A stretch of DNA of 64,000 nt, from positions 1 through 64,000 of the forward strand of contig JAFXCZ010000011.1 of assembly GCA_017516445.1 (NCBI GenBank). Reading direction: 5' to 3'. Below the pieces are notes generated by a model, which was not told where the DNA came from, ran no database searches, and was given only the letters and a program-made list of their open reading frames with translations. The stretch comes from Clostridia bacterium (GTDB lineage: Bacteria; Bacillota; Clostridia; Oscillospirales; Acutalibacteraceae). The translations under genes were made by a program, and so were the position numbers. Within the stretch, counting starts at the first letter, position 1; every line of letters begins with the position of its first letter. Shown piece by piece: positions 51,016 through 60,843 of this stretch.

Positions 51016-51876
51016 ATGCGTTTTTTCTTTCGCAGTAAACAATTTAAGGTTATCTTGGCAATTTTCATAGCGCTAATTGCCGTTTCAATTATTTTTTCGG
51101 TAATAGGCGGCGCAATCTCTCCGCAATCCAACATTGCGGGGACTGTTACCGCACCTATACGCTCTGCTGTTACCTTTATTTCCAACGCTTTTTCGGATTT
51201 TGCAAAGGCACTTTCGGGCGGTAATGAGGTTATGCTTGAAAATGCCGAGCTTGAGGCTCAGATTAACGAGCTTCGCGAGCAGCTTGCCGATTATGAGAAG
51301 ATTTCCAAGGAAAACAGCTTTTATAAAAATTACCTTGAAATAAAGGATAAAAATCCCGATTTTAAATTTGCGCCCGCAACCTTAATTTCGCGCGATACTG
51401 CCGACCCTTATAAAGCTTTTGTTATTAACAAAGGCTCTGCCGACGGTATTGCCGCGCACGACCCTGTTATAACCGACGCAGGTCTTGTTGGGTATGTGAG
51501 CGAGGTTGGTCTTACAACCTCTAAGGTTACTACTGTTTTAAGTCCCGATATTTCCTTAGGCGCACTTGATAACCGCACCAACGATTCGGGTATAATTACA
51601 GGCTCCTTAGAAACCAATAAAAAAGGCTATACAAAGTTTAAAAACCTTTCGCGCTCGTGTAACGTTGCGGTGGGTGACTATGTAGTGACCTCGGGCGAGG
51701 GCGTTTTCCCAAAAGGACTTCTTGTAGGTACTATAGAAAGCATCTCAAACGACCAGTACAACACCTCCCTCTCAGCGAGTGTTAAGCCGTTTGTGGATAT
51801 TGACAATATACGCGAAATAATGGTTATCACCGAATTTAAAGGTCAGGGCGGAAGCCTTATAAAAGAGGGTAAATAG
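51016..51876 (+). CDS. mreC: rod-shape protein MreC
   Basis: A single-pass membrane protein of 286 residues: basic cytoplasmic end, transmembrane helix at about 12-34, a coiled coil (ENAELEAQINELREQLADYEKISKE region, about 72-105) and an extracytoplasmic beta-barrel half. It bridges MreB/MreD to the PBP2 enzyme. VVTSGEGVFPKGLLVGTI near residue 225 is the family signature. GGAGAT precedes the ATG. Confidence 0.94.
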   Translation: MRFFFRSKQFKVILAIFIALIAVSIIFSVIGGAISPQSNIAGTVTAPIRSAVTFISNAFSDFAKALSGGNEVMLENAELEAQINELREQLADYEKISKENSFYKNYLEIKDKNPDFKFAPATLISRDTADPYKAFVINKGSADGIAAHDPVITDAGLVGYVSEVGLTTSKVTTVLSPDISLGALDNRTNDSGIITGSLETNKKGYTKFKNLSRSCNVAVGDYVVTSGEGVFPKGLLVGTIESISNDQYNTSLSASVKPFVDIDNIREIMVITEFKGQGGSLIKEGK

Positions 51877-51877
51877 T

Positions 51878-52387
51878 ATGAACAAAAAAAGACACCCTGT
51901 TGTTTTAACCCTTAAAATACTTATTTTTTTCTTTGCGGTTTTGTTTTACTACACAAGCGCGTTCAACATTACCGTAAAAGGTATAACCCCTTTACTTATT
52001 TTACCGCTTATTACCGCGTTTTCACTTTTCCATTCACCTTTAGCCTGTGCCCTTTCGGGACTGCTTTGCGGTATTTTTATGGATGCGTGTGCTATAGGCT
52101 CTTACTGCTTTAACGCCATTGTCCTTATGGTTATCGGCGCCTTTGTTTCGGTAGCTTCGGGTAATCTTTTTAATAAAAACATTCAGTCCGCTACTGTGCT
52201 TTCGCTAATCACTGCCACCTTTTACTTCTGCTTGCAGTGGGCATTTTTCCATACCGACAATGTCACAACTAGGGATAGCTTTACCTATCTTCTCAACTAC
52301 GCTTTCCCCTCTATGCTATTCAGCGCAGTATTTATAATTCCGTTTTACTATTTATATAAGCATTTCAATAAACTCACCACAGAATAG
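51878..52387 (+). CDS. mreD: rod-shape protein MreD
   Basis: A 169-residue membrane protein with about five helices, the usual size for MreD. Sequence conservation is low, but PLACALSGLLCGIFMDACAIG (the conserved G-x-x-x-D region) and the location directly after mreC support it. It starts one base after the mreC stop. Confidence 0.9.
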   Translation: MNKKRHPVVLTLKILIFFFAVLFYYTSAFNITVKGITPLLILPLITAFSLFHSPLACALSGLLCGIFMDACAIGSYCFNAIVLMVIGAFVSVASGNLFNKNIQSATVLSLITATFYFCLQWAFFHTDNVTTRDSFTYLLNYAFPSMLFSAVFIIPFYYLYKHFNKLTTE

Positions 52388-52401
52388 AAAGGACTCTTAA
52401 A

Positions 52402-54381
52402 TTGCCGTTTAAGAAAAAAAATAATTTCACAACAACCTTTTTGTCCGTTTTGTCGATTATAGCCTTAGTGCTGTTTTCGGCGCGCGCATACTTCATTCAG
52501 GTTGCCAACTCTGCCGAATACACCGGCAAGGATTCTCACGGTGCTTCCTCAGCGCGTACCGCTGTTATAAAAGCTCCCCGCGGTGAAATTCTTGACTGCT
52601 ACGGCAGACAGATTGCAATCAACCGCGACGGATATAACATAGTTTTTAATAAGGCTTACATTAAAGAAGATATAAACGATATAATCCTCTCCCTTGTAGA
52701 GCTGTGCAAGGACCACGATACCGAGTGGGTTGATGAACTTCCTTTAGAAAGCAAGTCGCCTTACGGCTTTAAAAAGGACGAATCGACCGATAAAATGCTA
52801 AGCACCTTAAAGCTTGCCCACTATGCCACTGCCCAGAACTGCTTTGACGCTATGGTGGAGGATTATGAGCTTGAGGGTTATTCAAAATCCGAGCAACGCA
52901 AAATTATGGGTGTTCGCTACAGTATGCAAATCTCCGATTTCTCAATATCTTACCCCTTCACCTTTGCTGAGGATATTCCTACAGAGCTTATGCGCAAAAT
53001 ATCGGAGTGTGCCTTTTCCCTTAACGGCGTTACTATTGACGTTGTTCCTTTCAGGGAATATGTCGACACTACCCTTGCCGTAAACCTTATAGGTACCGTA
53101 GGCCCAATTTTTGAAGAAGACTGGGAATATTATAAAGAAAAGGGATACTCCTACAACGATAAAGTGGGCAAAAGCGGTATCGAAAAATGGGCAGAGGATT
53201 ATCTTCGCGGCATTGACGGAGAAATCACCTACTATCTGGACGCTAAGGGCGATATAATTTCAACCGAAGTGACAAAAGAGCCGATAGCAGGCAAAACTGT
53301 TATGCTGTCTCTCGATAAAAATCTACAGCGCAAAGCACAGGACTCTTTAAAAGAAAAGGTTAGAAATCTTCAAAGCAAGGGCGGTACCTGTAAAGCCGGC
53401 TGTGCGGTTGCTATTGATATTGATACCGGTAAAATTCTTGCCGCCGCAAACTACCCGACCTATGACTCGGCTACAATGAACAAGGATTATAAAAAACTGC
53501 AATCCGACCCTGCAAAACCGCTTACTAACCGCGCTTTTCAGGGCGTTTACCCTATAGGCTCAACGATTAAGCCTGCAGTAGCGATTGCCGCTATAGAAAA
53601 TAACCATTACCAAAAGGGCGAGCAAATCAACTGCGTGAGGACCTATAAATTCTTTAAAGGCTATTCACCAAAATGTCTTCACTACCACGGCCCTATTGCA
53701 CTAAAAGGCGCGTTAGCTAAAAGCTGCAACTACTTCTTTTTTGAAATGGGCAGAAGAATTGGTGCTACAACCCTTACTGATTATTTTAAACAGTTCGGCT
53801 TGGGACTTAAGACCGGTGTTGAGGTTGACGACAGCAAGGGCATTTTAGTAGAGCCCGAAAGCGACAACGTAGGCGGTACTACTTTGCAGATTGCAATCGG
53901 TCAGATGAATGCTTTCACACCCTTGCAGGCAGCAAACTACGCCGCAACCTTGGCAAACGGCGGTACACACTATAAGGCAAGCCTTATAAATCAGATTGTT
54001 TCTTACGATATTGGCGAGGTTTACGAAACCGTAAGACCTGAGGTTGTAAACACTGTTAAAATTAAGGATAAAACGCTTGATGCTGTAAAGGAAGGTATGC
54101 TTTCGGTTACTGAGGACGGTACAGGCCGCGCCGCTTTGGGTGACTATCCCATAAAGGTCGGCGGTAAGACGGGTACCTCTCAGATTAACGGCGCTGCAGA
54201 CCACAGTATATTTATAGCATTCGCACCCTTTGACAACCCCGAAATTGCAATTTCGGTTGTGCTTGAAAACGGTGATTCGGGCTTCTCGGCGGGCTCGGTT
54301 GTACGCGATATGCTTGACGCTTACTTCTTTGCTGAACACGCGGCAACAAAAGAAGATAAACCTTTTGTTGTTCTGGATTAA
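52402..54381 (+). CDS. mrdA: penicillin-binding protein 2 (class B transpeptidase)
   Basis: An elongasome transpeptidase of 659 residues: one membrane helix near residue 12-30, a pedestal domain (about 50-290) and the transpeptidase domain. Active-site motifs are YPIGSTIKPAV with the nucleophile Ser near 387, KSCNYFF near 440 and GGKTGTSQ near 587. The start is TTG at 52402 behind AAAGGAC. It follows mreD in the classic mreBCD-mrdA order. No rodA is adjacent. Confidence 0.93.
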   Translation: MPFKKKNNFTTTFLSVLSIIALVLFSARAYFIQVANSAEYTGKDSHGASSARTAVIKAPRGEILDCYGRQIAINRDGYNIVFNKAYIKEDINDIILSLVELCKDHDTEWVDELPLESKSPYGFKKDESTDKMLSTLKLAHYATAQNCFDAMVEDYELEGYSKSEQRKIMGVRYSMQISDFSISYPFTFAEDIPTELMRKISECAFSLNGVTIDVVPFREYVDTTLAVNLIGTVGPIFEEDWEYYKEKGYSYNDKVGKSGIEKWAEDYLRGIDGEITYYLDAKGDIISTEVTKEPIAGKTVMLSLDKNLQRKAQDSLKEKVRNLQSKGGTCKAGCAVAIDIDTGKILAAANYPTYDSATMNKDYKKLQSDPAKPLTNRAFQGVYPIGSTIKPAVAIAAIENNHYQKGEQINCVRTYKFFKGYSPKCLHYHGPIALKGALAKSCNYFFFEMGRRIGATTLTDYFKQFGLGLKTGVEVDDSKGILVEPESDNVGGTTLQIAIGQMNAFTPLQAANYAATLANGGTHYKASLINQIVSYDIGEVYETVRPEVVNTVKIKDKTLDAVKEGMLSVTEDGTGRAALGDYPIKVGGKTGTSQINGAADHSIFIAFAPFDNPEIAISVVLENGDSGFSAGSVVRDMLDAYFFAEHAATKEDKPFVVLD

Positions 54382-54384
54382 AAA

Positions 54385-54413
54385 TTGACAAAATCTGCTT
54401 GCTATGGTAAAAT
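54385..54413 (+). promoter_or_regulatory. promoter of the minD-mgsA-hisS-aspS series
   Basis: A perfect TTGACA (54385-54390), a 17-nt spacer and TAAAAT (54408-54413), placed in the short gap after the PBP2 stop. Confidence 0.85.
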
Positions 54414-54436
54414 AACCTTTAAAAGTGAGGTGCTTT

Positions 54437-55168
54437 ATGGGAAAAATTTACGCTGTTACCTCAGGTAAGGGCGGTGTGGGCAAATCCACCGTTTCGGTAG
54501 GTCTTGCTACTGCTTTTGCTAATATGGGACAAACCGTACTGCTTGTTGATATGGACGAAGGTCTTCGCTGTCTTGACGTAATGCTTGGTATTGAGGAAAA
54601 GGTTGTTTTTGATTTGTCCGATATTTTATCGGGTAAAGAGCTATCAGACGGTATATATACTGTAGACTCTGTTCCAAATCTGCATTTAGTCCCTGCACCC
54701 GCTAAGCTTGGTATGATTGATGCCTACCTCTTTACAGGCTTCATAACCGAAGCACAAAGGCTTTTTGATACCGTTATTTTTGACTTTCCTGCAGGTATTG
54801 ATTTTTCACTTTACACCTGTATGCCAAAGGACACCTTGTTTTTAACAGTCGCTTTCCCCGACCCCGTTACAATCCGCGATGCTTCGGTAGTATCGCAGAG
54901 TCTTGACGAAATAGGGGTAAATTCACGGCTTATTTTAAATGCTTTTGACTATAAGCTGACTAAGAAAAGGCTGTTTAAAAATATTGATGATATTATCGAC
55001 ACAGCGGGGCTTCAGCTTTTAGGCATTGTGCCTGCAAGTGAAGAGCTTAAGCTTTTGTCGGTAAAGCATAAGCTTAAACCAAAAGGCAACGCTATGAAAG
55101 CTTTGTGCCGAATAGCAAAACGCCTTATGGGAGAAAAAATTCTTCTTCCAAAACTCAAAAAAATCTGA
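54437..55168 (+). CDS. minD: septum-site-determining protein MinD
   Basis: A 243-residue membrane-cycling ATPase that positions the division site. The deviant Walker [18 protein letters not shown] begins at residue 8, [15 protein letters not shown] is switch I, and FDFPAGIDF is the Walker B region. It ends in a short amphipathic, basic tail (LLPKLKKI) like the membrane-targeting sequence of MinD. The ATG at 54437 is preferred because the GTG at 54425 is part of the GAGGTG ribosome site. minC and minE are not adjacent, so a ParA-like role is a lesser alternative. Confidence 0.87.
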   Translation: MGKIYAVTSGKGGVGKSTVSVGLATAFANMGQTVLLVDMDEGLRCLDVMLGIEEKVVFDLSDILSGKELSDGIYTVDSVPNLHLVPAPAKLGMIDAYLFTGFITEAQRLFDTVIFDFPAGIDFSLYTCMPKDTLFLTVAFPDPVTIRDASVVSQSLDEIGVNSRLILNAFDYKLTKKRLFKNIDDIIDTAGLQLLGIVPASEELKLLSVKHKLKPKGNAMKALCRIAKRLMGEKILLPKLKKI

Positions 55169-55181
55169 AAGGAATATTAAA

Positions 55182-55586
55182 ATGACAATTGCACTAATCG
55201 CACACGACGCTAAAAAAGAACTTATGACACAATTCTGTATTGCTTATTGCGGTATTTTAAGTAAATACAACCTTGTTGCCACAGGGACTACAGGCAAAAC
55301 TGTTTCCGAAGCTACCGGTCTTACCATTACCAGCTTTTTAAGCGGCTCACAGGGCGGCTCACAGCAAATAGCTTCACGCATTGGCTGTGATGAAATTGAT
55401 ATGCTTTTAATGTTCCGCGACCCGTTAAATCCCAAACCGCATGAGCCTGACGAACAGGCACTTTTGCGCCTTTGCGATGTTCATAACATCCCCGTTGCCA
55501 CAAATATTGCCACCGCAGAAATTCTTATCCACGGTCTTGAACGAGGCGACCTTGATTGGCGCGAAATTGTAAAATCTAATCACTAA
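55182..55586 (+). CDS. mgsA: methylglyoxal synthase
   Basis: A 134-residue enzyme that converts dihydroxyacetone phosphate to methylglyoxal and phosphate, a bypass of lower glycolysis under phosphate limitation. Residues fit the family: [12 protein letters not shown] near the start, [15 protein letters not shown] binding phosphate, [14 protein letters not shown] and the catalytic Asp region [25 protein letters not shown] precedes the ATG. It lies between minD and hisS with gaps of 13-14 bp. Confidence 0.95.
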   Translation: MTIALIAHDAKKELMTQFCIAYCGILSKYNLVATGTTGKTVSEATGLTITSFLSGSQGGSQQIASRIGCDEIDMLLMFRDPLNPKPHEPDEQALLRLCDVHNIPVATNIATAEILIHGLERGDLDWREIVKSNH

Positions 55587-55600
55587 TTTGGAGAATTACT

Positions 55601-56911
55601 ATGGCAGAAATTAACCGTGCCGTAAAAGGCACTAATGATATTTTGCCCTCAGACGTCTACAAATGGCAATTTGTTGAAAATAAAATGCTTGAAACCGCGG
55701 CGCTTTTCGGCTTTTCGGAAATACGCGTGCCTGTTTTCGAGCATACTGAGGTTTTTAAAAGAAGCGTTGGCGATACTACCGACGTTGTTCAAAAAGAAAT
55801 GTACACCTTTGACGATAAGGGCGGCCGTTCGATTACACTCAGACCTGAGCTTACAGCGGGTGTTGTGCGCTCGGTTTTAGAGAACGGACTTACCAACGGC
55901 CCCTTACCGCTTAAGGTTTGCTATATAGGCGGCTGCTACCGCTATGAAAAGCCACAGGCAGGCAGACTGCGCGAATTTCACCAGTTTGGTGTTGAATGTG
56001 TAGGTGCAGCAGCTCCAAGTGCCGATGCAGAGGTTATAGCCCTTGCAAAGCAGGTGCTTGATAATATAGGCATCCAAAAGGTTTCTTTGGAAATCAACTC
56101 AATAGGCTGTCCCGAGTGCCGAAAGAAGTATCAGGAAGCATTAAAAGAATACTTCCGTAAAAATATTGATACTCTTTGTGCTACCTGTCGCGACCGTCTT
56201 GAGCGCAACCCTATGCGTATACTTGACTGTAAGTCTCCCGTATGCAAGGGACTTTGCGAAAATGCACCTGTGATTATTGACTATCTTTGTGAGGATTGTG
56301 AAAACCACTTTAAAGAGGTTAAAAAGCACCTCGACAGTGCAGAGATTAAATACACCGTAAACCCCAAAATAGTGCGCGGTCTTGATTATTATACCCGCAC
56401 TGTGTTTGAATTTGTTTCGGGTGATATCGGTGCACAAAGCACCGTTTGCGGCGGCGGACGCTATGACGGACTTATAGCGCAGATGGGCGGTCAGCCCACG
56501 GCCTCCCTAGGCTTTGCTATGGGTATTGAAAGGCTTATGATGGTGCTCGAAGCACAAAAGACCGAGCTTCCAAAGAGAGCCGGCTGTGACCTTTATATTG
56601 CCGCAATGGGCAATAATGCCTCGCTTAAAGCCACCGCACTTTGCAATGATTTGCGTACCGACGGCTTTAAGGTACAAACCGATATTTGTAATAAGGGGCT
56701 TAAAGCACAAATGAAGTATGCCGATAAAATAGGTGCGGGCTTCACCCTTGTTTTAGGTGATAATGAGCTTGAAAGCAATAAAGCCAACCTTAAGAATATG
56801 CAAACGGGCGAGCTTTGTGAAGTAACCCTCGATAATTTGGCTGACCAATTGTTTTCGGCCATAAATAAAAACGCACTTGAAAATTTAGCAGATTCTATTA
56901 TTAAGGAGTAA
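55601..56911 (+). CDS. hisS: histidyl-tRNA synthetase
   Basis: A class II synthetase of 436 residues. VKGTNDILPSD opens the protein, motif 2 is CYIGGCYRYEKPQAGRLREFHQFGVE (residues about 105-130), the HisA motif is RGLDYYTRTVFEF near 265, and motif 3 is SLGFAMGIERLMMVL. The anticodon-binding domain fills the last 100 residues. GGAGAATT precedes the ATG. aspS follows after 5 bp, the common Firmicute pairing. No T-box was seen upstream. Confidence 0.97.
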   Translation: MAEINRAVKGTNDILPSDVYKWQFVENKMLETAALFGFSEIRVPVFEHTEVFKRSVGDTTDVVQKEMYTFDDKGGRSITLRPELTAGVVRSVLENGLTNGPLPLKVCYIGGCYRYEKPQAGRLREFHQFGVECVGAAAPSADAEVIALAKQVLDNIGIQKVSLEINSIGCPECRKKYQEALKEYFRKNIDTLCATCRDRLERNPMRILDCKSPVCKGLCENAPVIIDYLCEDCENHFKEVKKHLDSAEIKYTVNPKIVRGLDYYTRTVFEFVSGDIGAQSTVCGGGRYDGLIAQMGGQPTASLGFAMGIERLMMVLEAQKTELPKRAGCDLYIAAMGNNASLKATALCNDLRTDGFKVQTDICNKGLKAQMKYADKIGAGFTLVLGDNELESNKANLKNMQTGELCEVTLDNLADQLFSAINKNALENLADSIIKE

Positions 56912-56916
56912 AACCA

Positions 56917-58701
56917 GTGAAACTCGACAGAATGAACGGATTAAAGCGCACCCACTACTGCGGTACGCTAAGACAGGAAAATATAAGCGAAAAGGTTATC
57001 GTTTGCGGTTGGGTACAGCGCCAGCGTGACTTGGGCGGACTCATTTTTATCGACCTTCGCGACAGAACAGGAATTGTTCAGTTGGCTTTTGACGATAATA
57101 CCGAAAAGTCGATTTTTGATAAGGCCTTTTCGATAAGAAGTGAATTTGTTGTAATGGCAGAGGGCACAGTTCGTATGCGTTCTTCTGTTAATAAGGAAAT
57201 CCCGACAGGCGATATTGAGATTGAGGTTACAGCGCTTAAAATTTTAGGCAAGAGCGAAACCCCGCCCTTTGAAATTTTAAACGATACCAAGGCTAACGAG
57301 GAATTACGCCTTAAATACCGTTATCTTGATTTGCGCCGTCCCACCTTACAAAATAATATTATGATGCGTCACAAGGTTACTAAAGTTACACGTGACTATT
57401 TTGATGAAAACGGCTTTGTGGAGATTGAAACCCCTACCCTTATAAAGTCTACACCCGAGGGTGCGCGTGACTATTTAGTACCGTCACGTATTCATAAGGG
57501 CAATTTCTTTGCACTTCCGCAATCGCCCCAGCTTTATAAGCAACTGCTTATGCTTTCAGGCTTTGACCGTTATATGCAGATTGCGCGTTGCTACCGCGAC
57601 GAAGACCTGCGCGCCGACCGTCAGCCCGAATTTACACAGATTGACCTTGAAATGTCCTTTGTTGAGATGGAGGATGTTTTAAAGATTGGCGAGGGCTATG
57701 TAAAACGTCTTTTCAAGGAGGTTTTAGGTGTAGATATTGCTACTCCGCTACCACGCCTTACCTATACTGAGGCTATGAACGACTACGGCTCTGATAAACC
57801 TGATACCCGTTTTGATATGAAAATCAAGGATTTATCGGATATTGTAGAAAACTGCGGTTTCGGTGTATTTGCTGACACAGTTAAAAACGGCGGCACTGTA
57901 CGAGCTATTAATGCCAAGAATGCAGCATCGGTTTACACCCGTAAGGAAATTGATAAATTAACCGAAGAGGCTAAGGGTATTGGCGCTAAAGGACTTGCCT
58001 TTATACGTTGGGTTGAGGATGCACCCACCTGCTCATTCTCGAAGTTTATGACCGAAGAAGAAATGAACGCTATAATCGACCGCGTAGGTGCTGAAAAGGG
58101 TGACGTTGTACTTATCGTTGCTGACCGCAAGAATATCTGCCTGTCAGTTCTCGGGGCACTTCGTCTTACAGTTGCAAAGCGACTTAATATAATACCCAAT
58201 ACCTTCAACTTCCTCTGGATTACCGAATTCCCGTTCTTTGAATATAACGAGGAAACAGGTAACTGGGATGCTATGCACCACCCCTTTACTTCACCATTGG
58301 ATGAATGTGTACAGTATCTTGATACAAATCCCGAAAAGGTTTTTGCCAAGGCTTACGACTTAGTGCTTAACGGGGTTGAGCTTTCAAGCGGCTCTATCCG
58401 TATTACCGACCCCGAATTACAATCAAAAATGTTCTCCGCCCTAGGTCTTTCAGACGAGGAAGCGCACGAAAAATTCGGTTTCTTGACCGATGCTTTCCGC
58501 TTCGGCGCTCCACCGCACGGCGGTATGGGTATTGGCCTTGACCGACTTTGTATGATAATGGCAGGCTGTGACAGTCTTCGCGATGTTATCGCTTTCCCCA
58601 AGGTTTCAAATTCGAGCGAGCTTATGTCTGGCGCACCGTCTGTTGTTGACGAGCTTCAGCTTAACGACCTGGCAATATCCTTAATAGAGGAAAATGAATA
58701 A
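56917..58701 (+). CDS. aspS: aspartyl-tRNA synthetase (bacterial type)
   Basis: A class II synthetase of 594 residues, typical for the bacterial type with the GAD insertion domain. The N-terminal OB fold has VCGWVQRQRDLGGLIFIDLRDRTG. Catalytic motifs are QSPQLYKQLLMLSGFDRYMQIARCYRDEDLRADRQPEFTQID and GIGLDRLCMIM. The GTG at 56917 has AAGGAG seven bases upstream, so it is preferred over the ATG at 56932. A strong terminator ends the series. Whether it is discriminating or also charges tRNA-Asn cannot be told here. Confidence 0.97.
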   Translation: MKLDRMNGLKRTHYCGTLRQENISEKVIVCGWVQRQRDLGGLIFIDLRDRTGIVQLAFDDNTEKSIFDKAFSIRSEFVVMAEGTVRMRSSVNKEIPTGDIEIEVTALKILGKSETPPFEILNDTKANEELRLKYRYLDLRRPTLQNNIMMRHKVTKVTRDYFDENGFVEIETPTLIKSTPEGARDYLVPSRIHKGNFFALPQSPQLYKQLLMLSGFDRYMQIARCYRDEDLRADRQPEFTQIDLEMSFVEMEDVLKIGEGYVKRLFKEVLGVDIATPLPRLTYTEAMNDYGSDKPDTRFDMKIKDLSDIVENCGFGVFADTVKNGGTVRAINAKNAASVYTRKEIDKLTEEAKGIGAKGLAFIRWVEDAPTCSFSKFMTEEEMNAIIDRVGAEKGDVVLIVADRKNICLSVLGALRLTVAKRLNIIPNTFNFLWITEFPFFEYNEETGNWDAMHHPFTSPLDECVQYLDTNPEKVFAKAYDLVLNGVELSSGSIRITDPELQSKMFSALGLSDEEAHEKFGFLTDAFRFGAPPHGGMGIGLDRLCMIMAGCDSLRDVIAFPKVSNSSELMSGAPSVVDELQLNDLAISLIEENE

Positions 58702-58708
58702 ATAAAAT

Positions 58709-58747
58709 TAAAGAGTGACACTTCTCAACGAAGTTGTCACTCTTTTT
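58709..58747 (+). terminator. terminator of aspS
   Basis: AGAGTGACA and TGTCACTCT enclose a small CTTC/GAAG stem and are followed by a T run. Confidence 0.9.
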
Positions 58748-59003
58748 ATTGTATAACGAAAGCCACGCGATAGTCGCTTGGTTCAATTAAGGTTAACCGA
58801 TGAAATATTCTATCAAAGATAAAATTTTGAGTACCGTAACCCCCTTAAACGACAATGGCTCCGCCCTTGACCCAACTATTCAACGTAGATATATATGTCT
58901 TGCGCCATCGACCCTTATTATCTCTTATCTATCCTATTGTATAACAAAAACTGGCGTTGTATTCAAAAGAATACAACGCCAATACAATGTGCTTTTAAAC
59001 TTA
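58747..59003. other. non-coding gap with flanking direct repeat
   Basis: TATTGTATAAC-R-AAA occurs at 58747-58761 and again at 58935-58949, bracketing about 170 bp. A short open frame from an ATG at 58800 (MKYSIKDKILSTVTPLNDNG) reads through the gap into the reverse of rplA and matches nothing I know, so it is not called. The rest holds the rplA terminator. Confidence 0.45.
58946..58981 (-). terminator. terminator of the ribosomal-protein operon
   Basis: TGGCGTTGTATTC and its complement form a 13-bp stem with a 4-nt loop. On the minus strand it is followed by GTTTTTGTT. Confidence 0.9.
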
Positions 59004-59699
59004 TTAGTTACCAAACTTAGCTACGTTAAGCTTGATGCCAGGGCCCATTGTTGTTGCGAGTACGCAAGACTTAATGTACTGACCCTTTGTTGCAGCAGGC
59101 TTAGCCTTAACGATTGCACCCATAAGAGTATCGAAGTTTTCCTGAAGCTTCTCAGCTCCGAAAGAAACCTTACCGATGGGGCAGTGAATGATGTTGGTTT
59201 TATCAAGACGGTATTCAATCTTACCAGCCTTTGCTTCGCTAACAGCGCGAGCAACGTCAGGTGTAACTGTACCAGCCTTAGGTGTAGGCATAAGACCACG
59301 GGGACCTAAAACCTTACCAAGACGGCCAACAAGACCCATCATATCAGGTGTTGCGATAACAACATCGAAATCCATCCAGTTTTCGTTCTGGATTTTAGCA
59401 ATCATTTCTTCAGCGCCAACATAGTCAGAGCCTGCAGCCTGAGCGGCATCTGCCTTGTCACCCTTAGCGATAACAAGGGTACGAACAGTTTTACCTGTAC
59501 CGTTGGGAAGAACAACAGCGCCGCGAACCTGCTGGTCAGCGTGACGTGAGTCAACACCCAAACGAACGTGAATTTCAACTGTTTCGTCAAATTTTGCAGT
59601 GCCTGTCTTTACAGCAAGGTCAACTGCTTCGTTAACATCGTAAAGCTTACCGGTTTCAATAAGCTTTGCGCTTTCATTATACTTTTTACCGTGTTTCAT
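59004..59699 (-). CDS. rplA: 50S ribosomal protein L1
   Basis: The 231-residue L1 stalk protein, which binds 23S rRNA and, in many bacteria, its own m[16 protein letters not shown] opens it, [17 protein letters not shown] near residue 125 is the family signature, and [17 protein letters not shown] follows. AGGAGG... is replaced by TTGGAGGT before the ATG. It is the last gene of the rpmG-secE-nusG-rplK-rplA operon. A GTGGGAGG/ACCAC element precedes it and may be an L1 binding site. Confidence 0.97.
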   Translation of the reverse strand: MKHGKKYNESAKLIETGKLYDVNEAVDLAVKTGTAKFDETVEIHVRLGVDSRHADQQVRGAVVLPNGTGKTVRTLVIAKGDKADAAQAAGSDYVGAEEMIAKIQNENWMDFDVVIATPDMMGLVGRLGKVLGPRGLMPTPKAGTVTPDVARAVSEAKAGKIEYRLDKTNIIHCPIGKVSFGAEKLQENFDTLMGAIVKAKPAATKGQYIKSCVLATTMGPGIKLNVAKFGN

Positions 59700-59712
59700 T
59701 TTTTACCTCCAA

Positions 59713-59740
59713 GTGGTTAATCGGAATTCTCCTCCCACGC
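59713..59740 (-). promoter_or_regulatory. putative r-protein RNA element before rplA
   Basis: On the minus strand GTGGGAGG is followed 12-13 bases later by AACCACTT, directly before the ribosome site. The same pairing words occur before rplK. They resemble the GGTGGG and ACCAC strands of the L1 site in 23S rRNA, so feedback by L1 is a reasonable guess. Confidence 0.5.
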
Positions 59741-59748
59741 GAGAGAAC

Positions 59749-60174
59749 TTAATCTACTACTTCAATACCCATACTGCGAGCAGTACCAGCTATCATACTC
59801 ATAGCGGTTTCAATGCTTGCTGCGTTTAAGTCGGGCATTTTGGTTTCAGCGATTTTCTGAATTTGCTCTCTTGTGATTTTGGCAACCTTAGTTTTGTTAG
59901 GTGTGCCTGATGCAGTTTCAATACCGCAAGCCTTCTTAATAAGAACAGCAGCAGGCGGTGTTTTTGTAACGAAACTGAAAGAGCGGTCAGCGTAAACTGT
60001 AATAATTACAGGAATGATAAGACCTGCATCATTCTTAGTTCTTTCATTGAACTCTTTAGTGAAAGCCATGATGTTAACACCATGCTGACCGAGAGCAGGA
60101 CCTACAGGTGGAGCCGGAGTGGCCTTACCAGCAGGAATTTGCAATTTAATGTAACCAGAAATTTTTTGAGCCAT
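59749..60174 (-). CDS. rplK: 50S ribosomal protein L11
   Basis: The 141-residue GTPase-centre protein. [27 protein letters not shown] near the start is diagnostic, and [19 protein letters not shown] follows. The C-terminal rRNA-binding domain ends in [20 protein letters not shown] precedes the ATG. It lies 123 bp after nusG, an unusually long spacer that holds a structured element, and 49 bp before rplA. Confidence 0.98.
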   Translation of the reverse strand: MAQKISGYIKLQIPAGKATPAPPVGPALGQHGVNIMAFTKEFNERTKNDAGLIIPVIITVYADRSFSFVTKTPPAAVLIKKACGIETASGTPNKTKVAKITREQIQKIAETKMPDLNAASIETAMSMIAGTARSMGIEVVD

Positions 60175-60195
60175 TTTATTTGCACCTCCATTATT

Positions 60196-60253
60196 CGTGG
60201 TAACAGTGTTTTATAAACACTTGGCGGAACGGTCATATTCCGTCCCTCCCACC
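60196..60253 (-). promoter_or_regulatory. putative r-protein RNA leader before rplK
   Basis: On the minus strand GGTGGGAGGG and TTACCACG bracket about 40 bases with two inner stems (GGAAT/GTTCC-like and AAGTGTTT/AAACACT). The outer words recur before rplA. Position in the nusG-rplK gap fits autoregulation of the L11-L1 unit. Confidence 0.55.
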
Positions 60254-60297
60254 GTGACACAAACCAGTGTGTCGGAACCTAATTACTATTAGATAAA

Positions 60298-60828
60298 TTA
60301 ATCTTCTTCGATAGAAATCTGGTCGAGCTCTAATTCAACCGGAGTTTCTCTACCGAACATTGAAAGAACAACACATACACTGTTATTTTCGGTATCAACC
60401 GTTTTAACAGTACCTGAGTAGCCTTCCAAGGGACCGCTGATAATCTTAACATTATCGCCTTCCCTGTAACCAACCTCAACGCTGTGCTTTTCTACGCCGA
60501 GAGCTGCAACTTCAGCCTCTGTAAGCGGAACCGGTTTTGACGCCGGACCTACAAAGCCTGTACAGCCGCGTATGTTTCTTACAACATACCAACTGTCATC
60601 GGTAACAATCATCTTAATCAGGACATAACCCGGAAAGATTTTGCGCTCAATCTCGCGCTTTTTATCATCCTTAATTTCAGTAACAATTTCAGTAGGGATT
60701 CGGATATCGTGTATCAAATCCTGCATACCGCGGCTTTCTACCATTGTGGCTAAGTCGGTTGCTACTTTATTTTCATAACCTGAATAAGTGTGAACGACAT
60801 ACCATCTTGCTTCTTGTGTTTCAGCCAT
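60298..60828 (-). CDS. nusG: transcription termination/antitermination protein NusG
   Basis: A 176-residue elongation factor with an N-terminal NGN domain (RWYVVHTYSGYENKVATDL, FPGYVLIKM, RNIRGCTGFVG) and a C-terminal KOW domain (EGDNVKIISGPLEGYSGTVKTVD). GGAGGTAACT precedes the ATG. It stands in the classic secE-nusG-rplK order, 15 bp after secE. Confidence 0.97.
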   Translation of the reverse strand: MAETQEARWYVVHTYSGYENKVATDLATMVESRGMQDLIHDIRIPTEIVTEIKDDKKREIERKIFPGYVLIKMIVTDDSWYVVRNIRGCTGFVGPASKPVPLTEAEVAALGVEKHSVEVGYREGDNVKIISGPLEGYSGTVKTVDTENNSVCVVLSMFGRETPVELELDQISIEED

Positions 60829-60843
60829 AGTTACCTCCGTTTG

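Noticed and set aside
58800..59309. 169-codon plus-strand reading frame across the aspS-rplA gap
   Set aside because: Most of it is the reverse of rplA. The first 50 residues match nothing recognisable and no ribosome site precedes it.
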